From NCBI RefSeq assembly GCF_012328925.1, contig NZ_JAAXLS010000062.1:1-35265 (forward strand): a stretch of DNA of 35,265 bases, given 5' to 3'. Shown here in pieces: positions 25,054 through 31,954 of the stretch (position 1 is the stretch's first letter; the number at the start of each line of letters is the position of its first letter). The translations under genes and the position numbers were made by a program. This DNA comes from Amycolatopsis acididurans. Lineage in GTDB: Bacteria > Actinomycetota > Actinomycetes > Mycobacteriales > Pseudonocardiaceae. The notes under the pieces are model-generated. The model was not told the origin of the DNA, searched no databases, and saw nothing but the letters and a program-made list of their open reading frames with translations.

Positions 25054-25469
25054 CCGCGACACTGCCGTGGTCCGGCCGCACCGATCACCACTGCTTCGGC
25101 TGCTCACCCCGTAATGCCGCCGGTCTTCAGCTGTCCTTTGAGGACGCCGAGGACGGGCTGAGCGCGCAGTTCTGCCTGGACAAGCACTACGAGTCCTACC
25201 CGGGTGTCGTGCACGGCGGGATCCTCGCCGTCATCTGCGACGAGACGATGGGCAACCTCATCGTGATGCGGCTCGGCGTGCCCGCGCTGACCACGTCGAT
25301 GCGGATGCGTTACGTCGGCGTCGTGCGCGTCGGCGGCCGCTACCGCTGCCTCGCCCGCGCCGAGGTCAAGCCGGACCTCGTGCACGCCACCGCCGAGATC
25401 CTCGATTCCGCCGGCATGGTCGTCGGCACCGCCACCGCAACGTATCTACCCCGAGGGAGCCAACTATGA
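25050..25469 (+). CDS. Hot-dog thioesterase (4HBT/PaaI-like)
   Basis: The 139-aa protein begins MTATLPWSGRTDHHCFGCSP, a typical 'CFGC...GL' entry of one 4HBT subgroup. It then has PGVVHGGILAVICDETMGN with H55-G56-G57 and D64-E65 as probable active-site residues. It should hydrolyse an acyl-thioester, perhaps removing misprimed or finished chains from the adjacent ACP. It is coupled by 4-nt overlaps to the desaturase before it and the ACP after it. It is the second thioesterase of the cluster; the other, at 18356, is only distantly similar. Confidence 0.87.
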   Translation: MTATLPWSGRTDHHCFGCSPRNAAGLQLSFEDAEDGLSAQFCLDKHYESYPGVVHGGILAVICDETMGNLIVMRLGVPALTTSMRMRYVGVVRVGGRYRCLARAEVKPDLVHATAEILDSAGMVVGTATATYLPRGSQL

Positions 25470-25717
25470 CGCTGGCCGTTTCCACCACCGTGACCGAGAT
25501 CGTCGCGGCCGAGCTGGGCCGTCCGCCGGAGAGCCTGCGATCCGACACCGACCTGCGTGCCGTCGAGGGCGCCGATTCGATCAAGGTGCTGCGGATGGTC
25601 GCGAAGATCGAGCAGGCCTACGGCATCGAGCTGGAGGACGACGACATCTTCGGGCTCACCACGATCGACCAGGTCGTCGCCGTCGTCGGCAAGGCCATCG
25701 CCAGGGAACAGGGATGA
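25466..25717 (+). CDS. Discrete acyl carrier protein
   Basis: The 83-aa acidic helical protein has the phosphopantetheine serine at S38 in GADSIK (in place of the commoner DSL). Length and composition are those of a type II ACP. Its place between thioesterase and methyltransferase, three genes after a FAAL, makes it the likely carrier on which the fatty acid is loaded and modified. It needs a phosphopantetheinyl transferase, not present in the window. Both ends overlap neighbouring genes in ATGA junctions. Confidence 0.93.
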   Translation: MTLAVSTTVTEIVAAELGRPPESLRSDTDLRAVEGADSIKVLRMVAKIEQAYGIELEDDDIFGLTTIDQVVAVVGKAIAREQG

Positions 25718-26523
25718 CCGCCGCCACCAACCAGCACTACGACCTCGACCCGGAGATCTTCGCGCGCTTCCTCGATCCGCTGCGCAAGTACTCCTCGGGG
25801 CTGTTCGACGCCGACACCACGACGCTCGAGCAGGCGCAGCGGCGCAAGCTCTCCTTCGTCGCGGGGCAACTGCGTCTGCTCGGCGGGGAACGGATCCTCG
25901 ACGTCGGCTGCGGCTGGGGTTCGCTGCTGCTGTTCATGGCGCAGGAGTACGGCTGTCACATGCTCGGCATCAGCCCCGCCGTGCGGCAGCACGACTACAT
26001 CGCGCGGCGGGTCGCCGATCTCGGCCTGGAGAAGCTGGTGCGGACCGAGGTCGCGGAGTTCGAGACCTACGAGCCCGGACGCGGCGCCTTCGACGCGGTG
26101 ACGATGCTCGGCTCGGTGGTGCACATGGCGCCGCTGGCGCAGGTGTTCGCCAAGATCCGCGCCGCGCTGCGCCGGGGCGGGATGCTGTATCTGTCGGAGA
26201 GCTGTTTCCGCAGCGCCGCCATCCGTGCCGCCTACGACGGCCGGCCGGGCACGGAGTTCGTGCGGCACAGCATCTTCGGCTCCGGCGATCTGCGGCCGCT
26301 GTCCGAACTCGTCGCAGGCGCGGAGTCGGCGGGCTTCTCGATCCGCGCGGTGCACGATCTCACCGACGACTACCGCCGCACCATCGCGTGCTGGATCGGC
26401 AACCTCCGCGAACTGCCCGATTCGCCCCAGCGCGCGGAACTGCTGCACTACCTGGAAATCGCCAACGCCGGGTGGGGCTACACGACCAAGCACTACGCCC
26501 TGATCTGCCAGAAGTCGCGATAG
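25714..26523 (+). CDS. Cyclopropane-fatty-acid-synthase-like SAM methyltransferase
   Basis: The 269-aa protein has the CFAS/mycolic cyclopropane synthase opening HYDLDPEIFARFLDPLRKYSS and the SAM motif LDVGCGWGSLL (62-72). It would methylate a lipid or polyketide, possibly while ACP-bound. Two positions that in CmaA1 contact the catalytic bicarbonate are changed: the YSC cysteine is S28, and the Glu of GAFEH is V136 (GSVVH). It may therefore not make cyclopropanes; O- or C-methylation is as likely. It overlaps the ACP gene by 4 nt and the next desaturase starts 8 nt later. Confidence 0.8.
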   Translation: MTAATNQHYDLDPEIFARFLDPLRKYSSGLFDADTTTLEQAQRRKLSFVAGQLRLLGGERILDVGCGWGSLLLFMAQEYGCHMLGISPAVRQHDYIARRVADLGLEKLVRTEVAEFETYEPGRGAFDAVTMLGSVVHMAPLAQVFAKIRAALRRGGMLYLSESCFRSAAIRAAYDGRPGTEFVRHSIFGSGDLRPLSELVAGAESAGFSIRAVHDLTDDYRRTIACWIGNLRELPDSPQRAELLHYLEIANAGWGYTTKHYALICQKSR

Positions 26524-26531
26524 GAGCGCCC

Positions 26532-27362
26532 ATGCGCGTACTGCCGACCCAGGACATGGCCGACGCCGTGACCCGGTACTTCGCCGGGGCCGCGCACGCC
26601 CGGGAGTGGAACGTGGAGACCGCGACCGACTGGACGCTGGCCGACGCGGGCAGGCTCACCGAGGGGCAGCGATCGGCGGTCGAGTTCATCACGCTCATCG
26701 AGGACCACCTGCCCGGCTACTTTTCCCTCTACACCGAGAACTTCCCGGCGGACGGCTCCGTCGAGCCCGAGCTGTACGAGCACAATCGTGAGCTGTATCA
26801 CTTCACGGTGCGCTGGGCCGCGGAGGAGGACACGCACGCCCGCGCGCTCACCCGGTACCAGACCGCGTCCGGGATGAGCGGACACGAGCAACTGCGCAAG
26901 GCGCTCGTCGAACCCGGGCAGGCGCGCTTCGACCTGCCCTTCTCTCATCCCGTCCAGTTCTTCGCCTACGCGCTCGTGCAGGAGAAGGCCACCCAGATCT
27001 ACTACCAGCAACTGCGCGCGGTCGTGGGCGATCCGGTGCTCTCCGACGTGCTGACCAGGCTCTCCCGCGACGAGGCCCGCCATTTCACGTTCATGGCCGA
27101 CGTCGTCTCCGGCTACCTGCGCGCGCACGGCGACGACGTGATCGAGCCGATCAGGGCGGTGATCGCGGAGTTCCGGATGCCACTGGCCGGCACCATCCGC
27201 GGCTACTGGCGGTGGGCGCTCAAGATCGCCGACACCGCCCGCTACGATCACACCGACGCCTACGAGCATCTGATCAAGGTGCTCAACCGGGCGGTCGACA
27301 CACCGAGTGAGCGTCACGCCGAGCTCACCAGGTTCGTCGACTCCTGCCGCACCATCAGCTAA
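26532..27362 (+). CDS. Soluble di-iron acyl-ACP desaturase-like protein 2
   Basis: The 276-aa protein has a di-iron site readable as E57 (IEDHLPGYF), E99-x2-H102 (EDTH), E151 (QEKATQIYY) and E181-x2-H184 (DEARH). This is closer to classic acyl-ACP (stearoyl-ACP-type) desaturases of actinobacteria than the first di-iron protein. It should insert a double bond into an ACP-bound fatty chain using ferredoxin. AGGAG precedes the ATG. It ends the tight FAAL-ACP cassette; a 90-nt gap follows before the LysR gene. Confidence 0.87.
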   Translation: MRVLPTQDMADAVTRYFAGAAHAREWNVETATDWTLADAGRLTEGQRSAVEFITLIEDHLPGYFSLYTENFPADGSVEPELYEHNRELYHFTVRWAAEEDTHARALTRYQTASGMSGHEQLRKALVEPGQARFDLPFSHPVQFFAYALVQEKATQIYYQQLRAVVGDPVLSDVLTRLSRDEARHFTFMADVVSGYLRAHGDDVIEPIRAVIAEFRMPLAGTIRGYWRWALKIADTARYDHTDAYEHLIKVLNRAVDTPSERHAELTRFVDSCRTIS

Positions 27363-27452
27363 TCGAGCTGTCTTGCGGCCTGCAACGAAGGTTCACCAGG
27401 TGTTCTCCGGAGTGGGCGAGGCTTGGCCAGTACAGCCGGGCGGAGGTCGGAA

Positions 27453-28394
27453 ATGGAGTTCAGACATCTGGTGTCGTTCCTCGCGATAGCCGAAGAGCTG
27501 CACTTCGGGCGTGCGGCCGCGCGGCTGCACCTGACACAACCATCGTTGAGTCAACAACTGCAACGCTTGGAACGCACACTGGGCGTCGAACTCGTCGCCA
27601 GGACCTCCCACGAGGTGCGCCTGACCTCGGCGGGGCGGGCCTTCGAGGTCGAGGCCCGCGCGATCGTCGCGCAGATGGACAAGGCCGCGCATTCGGCGCG
27701 CGAGGCGGCCGCCGGGCGCACCGGCACGGTCCGCGTCGGCTACAACTTCCCCGCCGGGCAGCACATCCTGCCCGCCACGCTGGCGAAGATGCACGCCGAG
27801 TTCCCCGACGTGACGGTCAAGCTGGAGGAGAAGCGCACCGGGCCGCAGCTGGCGTCGCTGGCCGAAGGCGGACTCGACATCGCGCTGGTCTACGGGCGCC
27901 CGGTGACGGCGGACTTCCAGTACCGGAGGCTGCTGCGGCTGCCCATGGTCGCGGTCGTCGGCCAGAACCACAAATGGGCGGGGCGGCCCGGCGTTCCGTT
28001 CGCGGAGCTGGCGCGCCAGCCCTGCATCCTCTTCGATCGTGAGCAGTGCCCGGCGATGTACGACGCGATCCTGTCGGCCGCCGAGCGCACCGGCATCCGG
28101 CTCAACGTCGCGCACGTCATCGACGACCCGGGTGCCACCGCGATCCTGGTGTCGGTGAAACCGCTCGTCGGGTTCGCGTCCGCGTCGCGCGGCATGTTCG
28201 CCGGCGCCGCGGCCGGCGGAGTGCGGCCGGTGCCGGTCCAGCTGTACGACCCGGTGCCGACCATCGACCTCTACGCGGTGTGGCGCGACGCCGAAACCAA
28301 CCGGCTGCGCGAGGCCTTCCTGGACTGCCTCGAGGCGGTGGGGCCGTTCCACAGCCCGCCGATGAACCGCGCCGAACCGCATCCGGTGCGATAA
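27453..28394 (+). CDS. LysR-family transcriptional regulator
   Basis: The 313-aa protein has a canonical N-terminal winged HTH (MEFRHLVSFLAIAEELHFGR, then LTQPSLSQQLQRLE) and a periplasmic-binding-like effector domain from about residue 90. It sits within the plus-strand cluster, after a gap, and is probably a second pathway regulator besides the LAL protein, responding to a small ligand. GGAGG stands 7 nt before the ATG at 27453. A clear LysR T-N11-A site could not be assigned. Target genes are unknown. Confidence 0.9.
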   Translation: MEFRHLVSFLAIAEELHFGRAAARLHLTQPSLSQQLQRLERTLGVELVARTSHEVRLTSAGRAFEVEARAIVAQMDKAAHSAREAAAGRTGTVRVGYNFPAGQHILPATLAKMHAEFPDVTVKLEEKRTGPQLASLAEGGLDIALVYGRPVTADFQYRRLLRLPMVAVVGQNHKWAGRPGVPFAELARQPCILFDREQCPAMYDAILSAAERTGIRLNVAHVIDDPGATAILVSVKPLVGFASASRGMFAGAAAGGVRPVPVQLYDPVPTIDLYAVWRDAETNRLREAFLDCLEAVGPFHSPPMNRAEPHPVR

Positions 28395-28463
28395 GGGAAT
28401 TCAACCGCGCGTTCGCCAAATGCGCGTTGCCCCCGGCCGTGGACCACCGAAGAATTGTCCCAC

Positions 28464-29981
28464 GTGGAGACTTCATTTCCCGGAATTGGCCGGGAGCTCC
28501 CCGGAGATCGGGGACTGCACTCGGTACTGACCGACGGTGACCCAAACCTTCCCCTGTTCGTTTCCGAAAACGTCACGCGCGGTGAATTCACCGCCCACGT
28601 CGAATCGGTCGCCGGTGAGCTGCTCCGCCGGGGCGTACGTCGTGGCGACCGGGTCGCCGTGCTCGGCCGCACCAGCTACGAATGGGCGCTGGCCGACTTC
28701 GCGATACTCTCGATCGGCGCCGTCACCGTGCCGGTGTATCCGACATCGTCGGAACACCAGATCAACCACGTACTGAGCGATTCGGGCGCCGCGTGGTACT
28801 TCGCCGAAAGCGAGGAGGACGCCCCGCGGTTCGGCAAGCAGAACGTGTGGCTGTTCACCGAACTCGACGGCTGGCGTGAGGCGCCCGGCCCGGATTTCGC
28901 CGCGCACCGCGACAAGGTGCGGGCCGGCGACCTCGCGACGATCGTGTACACAAGCGGCACAACGGGTTTACCGAAGGGCTGCATGCTGACACACCGGAAC
29001 ATGTACGCCTCTTCGGCGAACACCGTGTTGCGGTGCGACTGGCTGTTCCACCGCGCGGCGGAGAACGACACCGCCCCCGCAGCGACCCTGCTTTCCCTGC
29101 CGCTGTCCCACGTTTTCGGCCGTACCATCCTGCTGTCCTGTGTGATCGCGAACACCCGGACGGTGCTGCTGCCCGGCGTTCCGGAACTGCTCGGCGAACT
29201 TCCGGAGCGCCAGCCCACTTTTCTCGCATTCGTGCCGTACGCACTGGAGAAGATCCGCAAGCTCGGGCTCACTTCGTTCGGCAGGCTCGGTCACGTGATC
29301 TGCGGCGGCGCCTCGCTGGACGACACCACGGTCGACTACTACCACGAGCACGGCGTGGAGATCCTGAACTGCTACGGCCTCACCGAAGCGGCGACCGCGG
29401 TCACGGTGAACGCTCCGGCCAGCAACCGTAAGGGCACCGTCGGGCGGCCGATCCCGGGCACCACCGTGGGTATCGCCGAGGACGACGAGGTGCTCGTCGG
29501 TGGGCCGAACGTGTCGCCGGGTTACTGGCCCGGCGACACTGACCGTGATCCCGGCTGGCTGCACACCGGGGACCTGGGCAGGCTGGACGCCGAGGGCTAC
29601 TTGACGATCACCGGTCGCCGCAAGGAAATCCTGGTGACCAACGGCGGCAAGAACGTCGCGCCCGCTCCGCTGGAGGATAGGATCCGGCTGCACCCCAAGG
29701 TGAGCAACTGCATGGTGGTCGGTGACGGGCGTTCCTTCGTCACGGCGTTGATCACTGTGGACAGTTCCGTCGACCCTGGCGAGCCCGGGCTGGCCGAGGA
29801 CGTGCAACGTGCGGTCGACTCCGCGAACGAACTGGTGTCCCGCGCCGAGTCGATCCGCAAGTTCCGCATCGTCGCGGGAGATTTCACCATCACCGACGGG
29901 CTTCTCACGCCGTCGATGAAGCTCCGCCGCGTCGCCATCGAGAAAACGTACGCCGCGGACATCGCCGCTCTTTACTCGTGA
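28464..29981 (+). CDS. Long-chain acyl-CoA ligase (FadD15-like AMP-forming synthetase)
   Basis: The 505-aa ANL enzyme has TIVYTSGTTGLPKGC, NCYGLTEAATAV, WLHTGDLGRLDAEGYLTITG and RRKEILVTNGGKNVAPAPLED. The KNVAPAPLE phrase is typical of FadD15/long-chain acyl-CoA ligases rather than FAALs. It would make an acyl-CoA from a fatty acid, perhaps supplying a starter or recovering product. The start is uncertain: GTG at 28464 and TTG at 28455 are both possible and neither has a strong ribosome site. The C-terminal lysine is probably in TPSMKLRR. It is the second carboxyl-activating enzyme of the cluster. Confidence 0.87.
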   Translation: METSFPGIGRELPGDRGLHSVLTDGDPNLPLFVSENVTRGEFTAHVESVAGELLRRGVRRGDRVAVLGRTSYEWALADFAILSIGAVTVPVYPTSSEHQINHVLSDSGAAWYFAESEEDAPRFGKQNVWLFTELDGWREAPGPDFAAHRDKVRAGDLATIVYTSGTTGLPKGCMLTHRNMYASSANTVLRCDWLFHRAAENDTAPAATLLSLPLSHVFGRTILLSCVIANTRTVLLPGVPELLGELPERQPTFLAFVPYALEKIRKLGLTSFGRLGHVICGGASLDDTTVDYYHEHGVEILNCYGLTEAATAVTVNAPASNRKGTVGRPIPGTTVGIAEDDEVLVGGPNVSPGYWPGDTDRDPGWLHTGDLGRLDAEGYLTITGRRKEILVTNGGKNVAPAPLEDRIRLHPKVSNCMVVGDGRSFVTALITVDSSVDPGEPGLAEDVQRAVDSANELVSRAESIRKFRIVAGDFTITDGLLTPSMKLRRVAIEKTYAADIAALYS

Positions 29982-29984
29982 TTG

Positions 29985-30014
29985 CGCGGGCCGATCGGCC
30001 CATGGGCACCCGCG
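29985..30014 (+). terminator. Hairpin between acyl-CoA ligase and flavoenzyme genes
   Basis: CGCGGG (29985-29990) pairs with CCCGCG (30009-30014), with an internal GGGCCGATCGGCCC palindrome at 29988-30001. It begins 4 nt after the ligase stop in a 109-nt gap. It could be a terminator or an operator for the next gene; no T-run follows. Confidence 0.35.
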
Positions 30015-30090
30015 AAACGACGTTGACCGCCATTCCGCCTCGCCAACAGAATTGATTCGTATCCGCCGTGTGACGGGAGTCGAGAAATCC

Positions 30091-31326
30091 ATGTATGACG
30101 CAATAGTCGTCGGCGCGCGCTGCGCCGGTTCCCCGGTCGCCATGCTGCTGGCCCGGCAGGGGCACCGCGTGCTGGTGCTCGACCGCGCCAGTTTTCCCAG
30201 TGACACCGTCTCCACGCACTACCTGCACCAGCTCGCGCTGTCCAAGCTGCGCGACTGGGGCCTGCTCGACCGCGTCATCGGCACCGGCGTGACCCCGATC
30301 AAGCACCTCAACTTCACCTACACCGGCATCGAGATCCCCGGTTTCGCCGACCCGATCGAGGGCATCGACACCGTGTACTGCCCGCGCCGCACCGTGCTGG
30401 ACGAGATTCTCGTGGGCGCCGCGCGTGAGGCCGGCGCCGAGGTCATCGAGCGCTTCACCGTCACCGACCTGGTCTTCGACGGCGACGCCGTCGTCGGCGT
30501 GCGCGGCCGTGAGGCCGAGGGTACCGAACTGGAGTTCCGCGCCAAGATCGTGGTCGGCGCCGACGGCGCGAACTCGGTCGTCGCGCAGAAGACCGGCGCC
30601 GAGACCGTGCGTCACGTGCCCGCCGCCGGATTCGTCTACTACTCCTACTACAGCGGCCTCGACTGGGGCATGCACCACCGCACCGGGTTCGGCGAGCAGC
30701 AGTTCGGCACCTGGCCCACCAACGACGAGTTGAACCTGCTCGCGATCATCCGGCCACGCGAAAGGTTCGGTGAGTTCCGGGCCGACCCCGAACGCCACTT
30801 CCAGGACGTCTTCGACGACATCGACCCGGAGATGGGCCGGGAACTGCGTGACGCGGGCAAGCGCGAGGAGCCGTGGCGCCCGATGCGCTATCCCGACAAC
30901 TACTACCGCCGAGCCTACGGTCCCGGCTGGGCGCTGGTCGGCGACGCCGGTTACCACAAGGATCCGTTCACCGGCTGGGGTATCACCGACGCGTTCAAGT
31001 ACGGCGAGGTGCTGGCGGGCAAGATCCACAGCGCACTGGCCGGTGAGGTCTCGATGGACGAGGCGCTGGCCGAGAACGAGAAGATCCGCGACACCGAAAG
31101 CGCGGGCACGTTCAAGCTCACCTGCAGCCTGGCCACGCTCGTGCTGTCGCCGTACTACCACGCGGTGTTCAGCGCGACCGCGAAAAGCCCTGCCTACATC
31201 AAGAAGTTCTTCGGTCTCATCGCCGGCGGCTACCCCGGCGAGGAGTTCTTCGCCCCGCACAATCTGGAGCAGCTCTACGACGAGGTGGGCGTGCCGGCCG
31301 GACAGCGCATCCTGACCGAAGGGTAA
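30091..31326 (+). CDS. Geranylgeranyl-reductase-like FAD oxidoreductase
   Basis: The 411-aa flavoprotein has the FAD motif VVGARCAGSPVAMLLARQG, then CPRRTVLDEILVGAAREAG and GDAGYHKDPFTGWGITDAF, the pattern of the geranylgeranyl reductase/FAD monooxygenase superfamily. Members reduce or oxidise isoprenoid or polyene chains. The flavin-halogenase motif WxWxIP is not seen, so halogenation is unlikely. It may reduce or hydroxylate double bonds of the cluster's lipid. ATG at 30091 is chosen over an upstream in-frame start for composition. The GDSL gene follows after 7 nt. Confidence 0.8.
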   Translation: MYDAIVVGARCAGSPVAMLLARQGHRVLVLDRASFPSDTVSTHYLHQLALSKLRDWGLLDRVIGTGVTPIKHLNFTYTGIEIPGFADPIEGIDTVYCPRRTVLDEILVGAAREAGAEVIERFTVTDLVFDGDAVVGVRGREAEGTELEFRAKIVVGADGANSVVAQKTGAETVRHVPAAGFVYYSYYSGLDWGMHHRTGFGEQQFGTWPTNDELNLLAIIRPRERFGEFRADPERHFQDVFDDIDPEMGRELRDAGKREEPWRPMRYPDNYYRRAYGPGWALVGDAGYHKDPFTGWGITDAFKYGEVLAGKIHSALAGEVSMDEALAENEKIRDTESAGTFKLTCSLATLVLSPYYHAVFSATAKSPAYIKKFFGLIAGGYPGEEFFAPHNLEQLYDEVGVPAGQRILTEG

Positions 31327-31333
31327 GACCTCG

Positions 31334-31930
31334 ATGCCGACGATCAGGCTGACCGTACTGGGAGACAGTTTCGTCGAGGGCCGCGGCGACCCGGCCCCCG
31401 GCGGCGGCTACCGCGGCTGGGTGCCGGCGTTCGCCGCTCACGTGGGCCTGCCGCCCGCGGCCGTGCGCAACCTCGGCACCTACCAGGCCACCACGCAGGA
31501 CGTCGTGGACCGGCAACTGCCCAAGGCGCTGGCGGGCAAGCCGCCGTTGCTCGGCGTGATCGTCGGCGTCAACGACCTCGTGCAGGCGTGGGACCCGGCG
31601 CGGTTGCGGCGCAACCTGCACACGATCTTCTCGTCGCTGGGCGGCATGGACACCACGGTGTTCACCGCCAGCTATCCCGACATTCCCGCGAACCTGCCGG
31701 TGCCCGAGGGATTCCGGCGCCTGCTGCGCGGTCGTTTCGCCGAGGCGAACGCCGCACTGGCCGAGGTCACCACCGCGACCGGCACGCTGTGCCTGGATAT
31801 CGCCGGGCAGCCGGAGTGGGCGCGGCGGGCGATGTGGTCGGCCGACGGCCTGCACCCGAGCCCGCTCGGCCACCGGCGTTTCGCCGAATCGATGGCAGAC
31901 CAAGTGTCCACTTCGGCTATTGCCGCGTAG
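31334..31930 (+). CDS. SGNH/GDSL hydrolase
   Basis: The 198-aa protein has GDSF with S12, block II G48 (NLGTY), block III N80 (GVND) and block V D171-x2-H174 (DGLHP), the complete SGNH catalytic set. It has no signal peptide, so it acts in the cytoplasm, unlike secreted lipases. It sits directly before the polyketide synthase gene (24 nt) and probably acts as an esterase, thioesterase or acyltransferase on the product. Which of these applies cannot be decided from sequence. Confidence 0.88.
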   Translation: MPTIRLTVLGDSFVEGRGDPAPGGGYRGWVPAFAAHVGLPPAAVRNLGTYQATTQDVVDRQLPKALAGKPPLLGVIVGVNDLVQAWDPARLRRNLHTIFSSLGGMDTTVFTASYPDIPANLPVPEGFRRLLRGRFAEANAALAEVTTATGTLCLDIAGQPEWARRAMWSADGLHPSPLGHRRFAESMADQVSTSAIAA

Positions 31931-31954
31931 GACTTTTGTACCGGAAGGAAGACA

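Noticed and set aside
30091..31326. Possible flavin-dependent halogenase
   Set aside because: The WxWxIP motif of flavin halogenases is not visible; the sequence fits geranylgeranyl-reductase-like flavoenzymes.
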